Assembly (NCBI RefSeq): GCF_001426245.1
Contig: NZ_LMCM01000009.1
Location: 62,001-126,000 of the forward strand
Origin: Phycicoccus sp. Root101
GTDB taxonomy: Bacteria > Actinomycetota > Actinomycetes > Actinomycetales > Dermatophilaceae
Reading direction: 5' to 3'
DNA length: 64,000 bases
This document shows positions 27,301 to 35,000 of this stretch, in pieces. The position numbers and the translations under genes were made by a program. The notes beneath the pieces were generated by a model that saw nothing but the letters and a program-made list of their open reading frames with translations, made no database searches and was not told the origin of the DNA. Numbering within the stretch: the first letter of the stretch is position 1; each line of letters starts with the position of its first letter.

Positions 27301-29579
27301 TGGACCCCGCGGGCATCAACGGGCAGTCCGTCTACAACGGCGACCTGACGTCCAACCGGATCAAGGGCGGCATCGACAACGACACCATCCTCGGCAACGA
27401 CGGCAACGACTGGCTCGACGGCAACTCCGGCGACGACGTCGTCATCGGAGGCGACGGTGCTGACCGGATGACCGACACCGGTGGTGCCGACGTCCTCAAG
27501 GGTGGTCCGGGCAACGACGCCATGGACGCCGGAAACGGCATCGACATCATGATGGGTGGCGACGGCCGGGACTTCATGAACGGCGGCGCCAACGACAACG
27601 AGGAGTTCGCCGGACCTGACGACGACTTCATCATCGCCGGTGCCGGGACCGACACCGCCTTCGGTGGTGGCGGCGACGACTGGATCCAAGGTGGGTCCGG
27701 TCAGGACCTGCTCATCGGCGACCACGGTGCACCGTTCTTCGACGACCCCGCCGAGACCAGCCCCGGTCACGACATCTTCATCGGCCAGGTCGGTGAGAAC
27801 GACTACGACACCGAGGGTGGCGACGACATCATGAGCCAGAACTCGTTCGTCGACCGCAACGCGGGCGCCGGAGGGTTCGACTGGGCGATCCACCAGTACG
27901 ACACGGTGGCCGCCGACGACGACATGGCCATCAACAACAACCTCGGCCCGTTGCCGATTCAGGTGGTCGTCAACCGCGACCGCTGGCAGGAGACCGAGGC
28001 CGACTCGGGCTCCGCACGCAACGACGTCATCCGTGGCAACGACGACGTCCCCTCGGCGATCGGCGGCGCAGGCTTCACCGGCTGCGACGTCCTCGACCAG
28101 GCAGGCGTCAACCGCATCAGTGGGCTCTCGGCGATCCTGCCGCCCCTCACCGGTGCGCTGGCTCCGGTCGTGGCCAACTCGGCCGCAGGCACCTGCCCGC
28201 TCTCCGGACCCATCTGGGGTGACGGCAACATCCTGCTCGGTGGTGGAGGCAGCGACACGATCACCGGTCGTGGCGCCGACGACATCATCGACGGCGACCG
28301 TTCGCTCCAGGTCCGCATCAGCGTCCGCACCAACGCGGACGGCACCGGCCCGGAGATCGGGTCGGCGACGCTGATGGAGGGCACCTACCAGGCGGGCAAC
28401 CCGAAGACGCTGCAGCAGGCAGTGTTCGACGGGACCGTCGACCCCGGCCAGCTGGTCATGGTGCGCGAGATCGTGCCGGCCCCCGCTGGTGACACCGGTG
28501 TCGACACCGCGGTCTTCCTCGCCCCCAGGGCGTCGTTCACCGTGGTCCGCAACGCCAACGGCAGCTTCACGGTCACCCAGACCGGGGCGGTCAACCGGGC
28601 CACCCAGAAGGTGTCCGACGGCATCGACACGCTGCGGAACATCGAGCGGCTGCAGTTCACCGACCAGGTGCTGCTGCTCACCCCGCCGCCGGCACCCACC
28701 AACGTCGCCGCAACGACGACGCCGAGTGCCGCCGCCACCGGATCGGCCACCGTCACCTGGACCGCACCGGTCCTGCCCGCGGGCACCTCGCCCATCACGA
28801 GCTACGACATCGTGGTCAGCTCCAACGGTGTGGTCACCCAGACCATCACCGGGATCGCCCGCACGGCCGTCAGCCGCGTGGTCACCGGTCTGGTGACCAA
28901 CAGGCCGTACACCTTCCAGGTGCGCGCCAACAACCTCTTCGGAGCGGGTCCGCTCTCGGCGCCGTCCAACGCGGTCACCCCCGTGGGCGTCCCGAGCGCA
29001 CCGACAGCGGTCACGGCGGTCCGGGGCAACACCAGTGTCAGCCTGAGCTGGACCCCGGGTAGCGACGGAGGGTCGCCGGTCACGGGTTGGCTCGTCCAGG
29101 TCCGGATCGGTGGTACGACCGTCAGGACGGACACCGTCTCCGGCAGCACGCCGAGCGCGCTCGTCTCGGGCCTCACCAACGGCACCGCGTACAACTTCAG
29201 GGTGCAGGCGGTCAACGCCAACGGCACCGGCGCGGCGTCGGCCAGCTCCAACACGGTGACCCCGGCAACGGTGCCGGGCAAGCCGGGCATCGGGACTCCG
29301 ATCGCCGGTGTCGCCGGCGGCGCGAGCAACGCTCAAGCCGTCTGGAGTGCTCCTGCCAGCAACGGTGGTTCGACCATCACGAACTACCGGGTGAACGCCT
29401 ACCGGGTCGCCGCAGACGGCGTCACGCTGACGTTCTTCAGCCAGACGACCTTCAACGGCACCGTCACTCCCAGGACGATCGCCCTCCCCACCGGCAACTA
29501 CCAGTTCGAGGTGGTGGCGATCAACGCCCTCGGGGACAGCGTCCCGTCGGACAAGTCCACCACGGTGGTGGCCAGATGA
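24357..29579 (+). CDS. Secreted animal-type heme peroxidase with RTX repeats and three FnIII domains (MopA-like)
   Basis: 1740 residues, ATG behind AGGAGG. A ~38-residue basic n-region precedes a Sec signal peptide (LTVLGSVGAVVAALLLQPSL, cleavage near ANAASA). The peroxidase domain covers about 200-950. Its distal site is FGQFFDHGVDQT with His273 and the neighbouring heme-ester Asp. The catalytic Arg537 and heme-ester Glu540 lie in GDGRVNENIALTTVHQIFHS. The proximal His648 is in YRFGHSMLTETIDR. Calcium-binding RTX nonapeptides (GGxGxDxxx type) fill about 1004-1130. Three fibronectin III domains end the protein (about 1443-1740). This peroxidase-RTX combination is that of MopA, the Mn(II)-oxidizing peroxidase of Aurantimonas, Erythrobacter and Pseudomonas. 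The substrate here is unproven. Confidence 0.92.
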   Translation: MASSHARFERVARELRDPGEGRSGPSGRRRSTTLRRPARLTVLGSVGAVVAALLLQPSLAANAASAPVEAGFTITAGDLSFILKQINIAERHAATATPAEPCKGLLNQPGDGIPDAEQVPDVLTSYGLRTVGGECNNLVPGREKFAAADVPFERMAPADFKDAENVPAGFPGAGTPTTYNTKQPGNMVFDTQPRLISNLIVDQTATNPAAVAAAGHPVRSQGNTGVFPCDANNLPAGCTPAGETLSIPNITTDVGLSPPFNGLFTIFGQFFDHGVDQTVKGGGTVFVPLRDDDPLVAGPDHIFGNADDLDPNLRFMVLTRGQNEPGPDGVLGTADDLDPANTDTPLVDQSQTYTSHGSHQAFLREYELDAANHPKDTGRLLGGPSIANGLATNDLRKNGMSTWATTKDQAARVLGLKLRDVDVLDIPMLATDPYGNFVPGPDRGLPQYVTATGLVEGDLASPVEPPANVLHFHTPFLTDIAHDADPGSVGPCTAPNTPSGCKSPDPDTTAGTQLDGQAAGTYDDELLDSHFTAGDGRVNENIALTTVHQIFHSEHDRLIGDINNTLTTKVPQSVLQQWTRTDGPSGWNYGQRLFQAARFVTEMEYQHLVFEEFARKVQPAIDPFHVYHSDVNPTIPAEFAAAVYRFGHSMLTETIDRTAPLPAGSTSPPQHYDIKLLDGFLNPPEYNRGLNGSALSSEAAAGGIIMGMSDQVGQEIDEFVTDTLRNNLLGLPLDLPTLNMTRARSEGIPTLNNLRRQIFSVTNDGQLAPYTSWADLGNNLKHPESLVNFVAAYGTYPSIVNATTYQAKRAAAQAIIDPGVGLSPTQDEMDFINGAGAWANQETGLNKVDLWVGGLAESTDINGGLLGKTFNYVFETSLTNLQNGDRLYYLARTPGMNLRTQLESNSFAELIMRNTDNTHTLKQDAFATADCKFQLANLANTAAGFTQFGASVTDDPTTDCDENALLTRSANGQITYKLINSVDPAGINGQSVYNGDLTSNRIKGGIDNDTILGNDGNDWLDGNSGDDVVIGGDGADRMTDTGGADVLKGGPGNDAMDAGNGIDIMMGGDGRDFMNGGANDNEEFAGPDDDFIIAGAGTDTAFGGGGDDWIQGGSGQDLLIGDHGAPFFDDPAETSPGHDIFIGQVGENDYDTEGGDDIMSQNSFVDRNAGAGGFDWAIHQYDTVAADDDMAINNNLGPLPIQVVVNRDRWQETEADSGSARNDVIRGNDDVPSAIGGAGFTGCDVLDQAGVNRISGLSAILPPLTGALAPVVANSAAGTCPLSGPIWGDGNILLGGGGSDTITGRGADDIIDGDRSLQVRISVRTNADGTGPEIGSATLMEGTYQAGNPKTLQQAVFDGTVDPGQLVMVREIVPAPAGDTGVDTAVFLAPRASFTVVRNANGSFTVTQTGAVNRATQKVSDGIDTLRNIERLQFTDQVLLLTPPPAPTNVAATTTPSAAATGSATVTWTAPVLPAGTSPITSYDIVVSSNGVVTQTITGIARTAVSRVVTGLVTNRPYTFQVRANNLFGAGPLSAPSNAVTPVGVPSAPTAVTAVRGNTSVSLSWTPGSDGGSPVTGWLVQVRIGGTTVRTDTVSGSTPSALVSGLTNGTAYNFRVQAVNANGTGAASASSNTVTPATVPGKPGIGTPIAGVAGGASNAQAVWSAPASNGGSTITNYRVNAYRVAADGVTLTFFSQTTFNGTVTPRTIALPTGNYQFEVVAINALGDSVPSDKSTTVVAR

Positions 29580-29589
29580 GCTGAGGTGA

Positions 29590-29626
29590 GCCGGTCCGGG
29601 GCGCGCGAGGGGAGGCCCGGACCGGC
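29590..29626. terminator. Terminator candidate after the peroxidase gene
   Basis: An 11-bp perfect stem (29590-29600 with 29616-29626) with a 15-base loop starts about ten bases after the stop codon. Confidence 0.65.
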
Positions 29627-29700
29627 AGCTCCCTAGCAGGACCCCACATCCGCGGGCCCCGGACCACCCCCTCACTCAGTCCGGGGCACCGCCCTTTCCG

Positions 29701-29740
29701 ACAGTGCCCGGCACATCACCCCCGATGTGCCGGGCACTGT
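29701..29740. terminator. Strong hairpin between convergent genes
   Basis: A perfect 17-bp stem (29701-29717 with 29724-29740) closes a 6-base loop. It is midway between the peroxidase gene and the convergent copper gene and is probably the main terminator for both. The DNA just after it (about 29810-29865) has short imperfect direct repeats built on GGCCCAGCAGTG. Confidence 0.88.
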
Positions 29741-29903
29741 GCTGCGCCCGTTCGGCCAGTGGCCCCGTATGCGGCCGGGTTGGCCGTGCGCGCGAGCGGC
29801 TCACCGTGCAGCCCGGCCCAGCAGTGCAGCCGGCCCGGAGGTGCAGCCAGGCCCAGCAGTGAAGACCGCGAGGCGTGACGCCCGGTCACCATTACCGGCG
29901 GGC

Positions 29904-31358
29904 TCATGGTGCCGCCGGGCAGGACCCGTTCGGGTCAGGGGCGCCCGTCACGACGCGGGAGCCGGACGTCCCCGACGAGGATGAGGTATCCGGCGTGCTC
30001 TGGGCCGCCTGGCGGCCCGGGACGATGGACACCAGCGCCGCCGTGAGCCCGAGGATGACGGCAGCCAGGGCGACCTCGCCCACGAGTCCCCGCCTGAACG
30101 GTCTCCAGGCCGGATCGCCCGTGTTGCCAGCGTGATCGGGCGCCGTCCGACGAGCCACCCACCGGCGGGCCAGGTTGGCCACGCCGAGCAGCAGGACGAC
30201 GGCGACGCTCTTCGCCAGCAGGACGCGTCCGAACGTCGTGGCCCCCAGCGCCCCCACGGTGCCGACCTCGCGCCACGCCAGGACCACCCCGGAGGCGACC
30301 AGCACCGCGACGCTCCCGAGCGCCAGGACCGAGAACCTGGGCAGCGCACTGCGTGCGACCGTGTCGCGGTCGACAGAGAGGCCCACGAGCACCACGCAGA
30401 GCCCACCGAGCCACAGGACCATGGCGGCGATGTGCACGAGGTTCACGCCGACAGCCAGGGTCTCGCCGGGCGGCACCGCGGAGTGGCCGACCAACGGCCA
30501 GGTGGCCAGCAGTGCCAGGGTCGCGACCACGGCCACGCCGACCCAGACCCTGCGCCACCGGTCACGCGCCGGCGCGGGGAGGCCGAGCAGGGCCACCACC
30601 CCGACGGCCGCAGCCACGAGCAGGTAGCTGCGCACGGCATACACCCGGTCGAAACGCTCGGAGTGGCTGTCGAGGGTCTGCGGCGCCTGCCAGAGGGCGG
30701 CGAGCGGTCGGCCGCTCGCGTACACCCCCTGCAGCAGCATGCCGCCGGCCGTGCTCACCGCGAGCAGGCCCAGACCCGTGCCGACGAGCACGCGGATCCT
30801 GCGCTGCCCCAACCCTGCCGGCCACACGAGGAGCGCAGCCACAACGGCCCCTGGTCCGAGCGCGGCACCCACGAAGCCGACCCACCGCAGCACCCCCAGG
30901 AACGTCCCGACCCCCTCGTTGCGCCCGGGGTCGGGCAGGGTGCCACGGACCTGGCTGGGGCTCCCCACGGAGAACCGGAAGGAACCCGCCACGGGGTGGG
31001 TGTCGCCCGAGCTGACCCGCCAGGCAACGGTGTACGTGCCCGGTGCCAGCCCGGGAGGGAGGGAGACCCGCAGCGTGAACGGATCCCCCGGGGTGGCCAG
31101 GACCGGGCCGGCGTCGACAGGGGCGAACCGGTCGTCGTAGACGTCGATCCCGCCGTCCCCCGCCTGCACCTCCTCACCGAAGGTCAGGCTGACGACCTGC
31201 GGGGCGCGGGCGACGACCGACCCGGCGGCCGGTGAGCTGCGCACCAGCTGGGCGTGCGCCTGCGCGGCGGTCGCGGTGAACCAGATGATCGCGCAGCAGG
31301 ACAGCACCACCGCCAGTGCGGTGGCGCCCGCACCACGCAGCCCACGGCCGGAGACCAC
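29904..31358 (-). CDS. CopC-CopD fusion, copper-binding and copper-uptake membrane protein
   Basis: 484 residues from GTG 31358. The signal peptide ends AQA|HAQLVRSSPAAGS, leaving an N-terminal His, the first Cu(II) ligand of CopC. The CopC beta-barrel follows (to about 125), with further ligands in SSGDTHPVAGSFRFSV. The rest is a CopD/YcnJ-type membrane domain of about eight spans, ending in a Ser/Pro-rich tail. Such fusions bind copper outside and bring it through the membrane. It is divergent from the multicopper oxidase operon, with 91 bases between the two start codons. It therefore likely supplies copper to that enzyme. The start codon is uncertain; upstream in-frame ATG codons would place extra residues before the signal peptide. 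Confidence 0.9.
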   Translation of the reverse strand: MVSGRGLRGAGATALAVVLSCCAIIWFTATAAQAHAQLVRSSPAAGSVVARAPQVVSLTFGEEVQAGDGGIDVYDDRFAPVDAGPVLATPGDPFTLRVSLPPGLAPGTYTVAWRVSSGDTHPVAGSFRFSVGSPSQVRGTLPDPGRNEGVGTFLGVLRWVGFVGAALGPGAVVAALLVWPAGLGQRRIRVLVGTGLGLLAVSTAGGMLLQGVYASGRPLAALWQAPQTLDSHSERFDRVYAVRSYLLVAAAVGVVALLGLPAPARDRWRRVWVGVAVVATLALLATWPLVGHSAVPPGETLAVGVNLVHIAAMVLWLGGLCVVLVGLSVDRDTVARSALPRFSVLALGSVAVLVASGVVLAWREVGTVGALGATTFGRVLLAKSVAVVLLLGVANLARRWVARRTAPDHAGNTGDPAWRPFRRGLVGEVALAAVILGLTAALVSIVPGRQAAQSTPDTSSSSGTSGSRVVTGAPDPNGSCPAAP

Positions 31359-31412
31359 GCCCCGGAGCGTAGCGGGCGGGCGCCCGGCGCAACTCCGCCC
31401 CGAGGATGACCC

Positions 31413-31429
31413 AAAGATTTGCCCAAGGT
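31413..31429 (+). promoter_or_regulatory. Shared 17-base element ahead of the multicopper oxidase operon
   Basis: AAAGATTTGCCCAAGGT matches the element at 24293-24309 in 16 of 17 positions, in the same orientation. It sits in the 91-base divergent region between the copC-copD start and the oxidase operon, 21 bases before the ATG. It could act on both directions. Confidence 0.6.
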
Positions 31430-31449
31430 GCCGGGTCGACCATCGACCC

Positions 31450-32043
31450 ATGTCCCTCACGACGTCGAGTGCCGCGCCACGGCTGTGGCGTGTGGCCCTC
31501 GTGGCGCTGCTCGTCCTGACGGCGACCGCCTTCGGCGCCCGTCACGTCGTGTCGGTGCTCAAGGGGCCTGCTGACCCGATGACGTTGCAGGTCAACGGGA
31601 TCAGCTATCGCGTCCTGCACGTCGAGCAGGTGAGCGGACTCAGCGACGCCGACCTGGGTGGGATGTCCCACGGGGTCAACAGCCTCGTCACCACCGACCG
31701 GGCGCTCGTCCGCGTCACCCTCGAGGTCGCGGCGTCCGACGCGGACGCCGGCTACGACACCTCGGTCCTGCGCGCCCTCGCCGGCACGGTCCCCCTCGAC
31801 CCCGTGGCGGGGTCGATGAAGCGCGGTTCGCTGCGTCGCGGGGGCCACCTCGAGGGCGCCCTCTCGTATGTCGTGCCCCGCAACGGAGCCCAGCTGCGCC
31901 TGACCGCCCCCGGCCAGGTGGTCCCCCTGCTCCGCGTCGACACCGCCGGCCCAGCCGCCACCCACGACCACGGCAGGTCGGGCCCACCCTCGACCGCACC
32001 TCCGGTCACCAGCACCACCGTCCCGAAGCAGGTCTCGCCATGA
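31450..32043 (+). CDS. Membrane-anchored or secreted protein of unknown family, oxidase partner
   Basis: 197 residues. One N-terminal membrane or signal segment (VALVALLVLTATAFGARHVV) is followed by a ~120-residue beta-rich domain (MTLQVNGISYRVLHVEQVSG to LTAPGQVVPLLRVDTAG). The tail is His/Thr/Pro-rich. I do not recognise the family. Its stop overlaps the multicopper oxidase start as ATGA, so the two products are made together. By analogy with MnxE and MnxF, the small partners of MnxG, it could be an accessory subunit, but I see no sequence similarity to them. Confidence 0.7.
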   Translation: MSLTTSSAAPRLWRVALVALLVLTATAFGARHVVSVLKGPADPMTLQVNGISYRVLHVEQVSGLSDADLGGMSHGVNSLVTTDRALVRVTLEVAASDADAGYDTSVLRALAGTVPLDPVAGSMKRGSLRRGGHLEGALSYVVPRNGAQLRLTAPGQVVPLLRVDTAGPAATHDHGRSGPPSTAPPVTSTTVPKQVSP

Positions 32044-35000
32044 CTCAGTCACCACGACCCGTCCCTCTCGTCGCCCGCATCACCCGCGACGTCCTGATCG
32101 CCTGCGCCTTCGCCGTGCTCGGTGCCCTGTGGCTGGGGTGGCTCGAGCTGGCGGGGGCGCAGGGTCACGTCGGGGCAGCGGCCGCACTCGACGGCCTGCC
32201 TGCGACCGGGTTCCTGCTGCCGCTGCTCGTCGTCGCCGTCCCGACCGTGCTGGCCCACGACCGCCGGGGACAGGTCGGTGCGGGCAACCCGTCGATCGGC
32301 CACCACCTCCCCGACGCGGCCCTCCCGGGCTCCCCGGTCGTGGCGGCCCTCCAGCTGGCCATGACCGCAGCCCTCGCGGCAGCCGCCGGGAACGGCATCC
32401 GATACACCTTCTTCGACGCGGGCAGCGCCGCCCTCCCGGTCGTCGCGCTGCTCGCGGACACCGCGTCACTGCTCGTCGTCTACCTGCCGTTCGCCGCCAT
32501 CGTGCTGATCGCACCCCGGCTCCCCCGCGCGCTCCCCTCCCTCGTGCGCCGGGTCGCCCGCAGCCGCCGCACGGTCGCGGTGCTGTCGGTGGCGGCCGTC
32601 GCAGCCGCCACGGCTGCGGCCTCGTCCGTCCCCGCCGCAGCGGCGCCGTCGCCCGGATCGACCAGCTGCTTCGCCGGGGGCCCTGCCGACAAGGTCTTCG
32701 ACGTCACGGCGATGGACGTGGACACGCCGCTCAACCGCTTCGGTGACCACGACCCCAAGGGCAAGATCTACACGCTCACGAGCCAGGTCGCCGCCGTGAA
32801 GGCCCAGGCCCTCTCCCAGAAGGTGTCCGTGGGACTGCACGGCGACGCAATACAGCCGTTGGTGATCCGCGCCAACGAGGGTGACTGCGTCCAGGTGAAG
32901 TACACCAACCGGTCGACGACCGGCTCGTACGGCTTCCACATCGACGGTCTCGAGTTCACCCTCGCCTCGTCGGGCAACACCTTGGGCAAGAACCCCGCTG
33001 CAACGGTCCCGCTGAACGCCACACGCACCTACCGGTTCAGCGTCCCGGACGACCCGCGTGAGGAGGGCGGCCACTACATCCACCCGGGACCGGGATTCCG
33101 TGCGGCCGTCAACCACGGGCTGTTCGGTGCCCTGGTCGTGGAGCCGAAGGGTTCGACCTACTGGGACCCGACCACGGCAGGCCTGCCGCTCACCTCCGGG
33201 TGGGAGGCGATCATCAAGCCCGCCGGGACCGACGTCGCCTGCGACCGCTACTCGACGATGCCCACGTGCGGCTTCCGTGAGGCGGCCCTCCTTCACCACG
33301 AGATCGGGAACGACAACGAGCTCCTCAAGGACAAGAACAACCTGGACATCCCACTCGTCGACAACATCACCGGGACGTACCGCCCCGGCGCGTTCGCGCT
33401 GAACTACCGCTCGGAGCCGTTCCGCAACCGCCTGCTGGCGTTCCCGAAGGAGAAGTCGCACTCGTACAGCTCCTACACGTTCGGCGAGCCGGCGACCCCG
33501 ATCATGCGCGGCTACCTGGCCGACCCGACGAAGATCCGCCTGATGCACGTGGGCGCGGAGAAGTTCCACGTCTTCCACCTGCACGGTGGTGGCGACCGGT
33601 GGCGGGCCAACCCGGTGGCCGACGACGCCATCAGCTACGCGAAGACCGGGCTCTACAAGGACCCGGAGACGGGGTCGCAATCGCAGCGGCTCGACTCCCA
33701 GTCGATCGGCCCCGGCGAGTCCTACAACCTCGAGATCGAGGGCGGCGCCGGCGGCGTCCAGCAGAGCGCTGGCGACTTCCTGTTCCACTGCCACATCGCC
33801 AAGCACTACACGTCTGGGATGTGGGGCATGTGGCGCGTCTACGACACGCTGCAGCCCGACCTCGTGCCGATCGGCGACCGGACCGCCCCTCCGGCCGCGG
33901 TGGACTCGGCCGGTCTCATCGGCCGGACCATCAACGGCACGACCCTGACCAAGGACAACCTCGACGACTGGATCCGTCCTCAGCTGCCGCCTTCCGGCAT
34001 ACCGCAGAACGGGCAGGACCCCACCGTGTGGGACTGGAAGGTCGCCGGCACGTCCGAGGCACCGCTGTACCTCGGTGCCCCGGCTGACCCCACCGTCTTC
34101 CCCGACTCGGTGCAGGTCGTCCAGGGACAGCCGAACCTGCTCGCGGTCGACGTCGGCCACCTCGTCGGGAACCGGCCCGCGATCCTGTTCAACCCGGTGA
34201 ACGGCAGACCCGCCTACCCGTTGCTGCGCACCAACATCGGCAAGCGACCACCGTTCACCGCGAACGGTCACTCGGGCGCCCCGTGGCTCGGCGCCAACGC
34301 GAACCAGGCAGCGGGGTCTTCGACCGACCCGTGGGCCTCCCGTGACGACGGGCTCTGCCCGCAGGGTCGAAAGCTGCGGACCTACAACGTCGTCGCGATC
34401 GGCAAGACCATCCCCCGGACCCCCACGGTCAACGACCCGGACGGCAAGCTGTTCGTCCTCGCGAAGGACAAGGTGGCGACGCTCGCCGACCCGGCGAAGT
34501 CCGATCCGCTGGCGATCCGCGCCAACCAGGGCGACTGCGTGGCGATCACCCTGACCAACGAGATCCCCGACGCCTCGGCCTTCGACAAGTTCTCGAAGAC
34601 GACCATGCACATCCACCACGTGCAGTTCGACGTCCAGGGGTCCGACGGCGTCTCGACCGGCTTCGCCTACGAGCACAGCGTGCGCCCCTACACGGTCACC
34701 GACCCGAAGCTCGTCGACGCTGCGCACGTGGGCGACACCGTCCTGCACCTCACGTCGGTGGCCAAGTTCGTGGGGACCGACGCGAACGGCCGACCGACCC
34801 ACCCGTGGCTCGCCGTCGGTGAGGGACTGGAGTCGATCGAGCCGCACCAGGTCGCGTCGGTCGACACGGCCGCCGGCACGGTCACCCTGACGTCCCCGCT
34901 CACGAAGGACCACGACGCGGCCGAGTCTGCCGGGATCGAGTTCATCCAGTACCGGTGGTACCCGGACGTGGCCCTGGACAACGTCTTCTGGCACGACCAC

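Noticed and set aside
27345-27760. RTX repeats as evidence of type I secretion
   Set aside because: The peroxidase has a Sec signal peptide, the cell is an actinobacterium, and no ABC/MFP exporter genes are nearby.
24513-29675. A 1720-codon open frame on the minus strand opposite the heme peroxidase
   Set aside because: It is antisense to a gene with signal peptide, catalytic residues and RTX repeats, and its translation is a Val/Arg/Gly/His-rich text typical of mirrored high-GC coding DNA.
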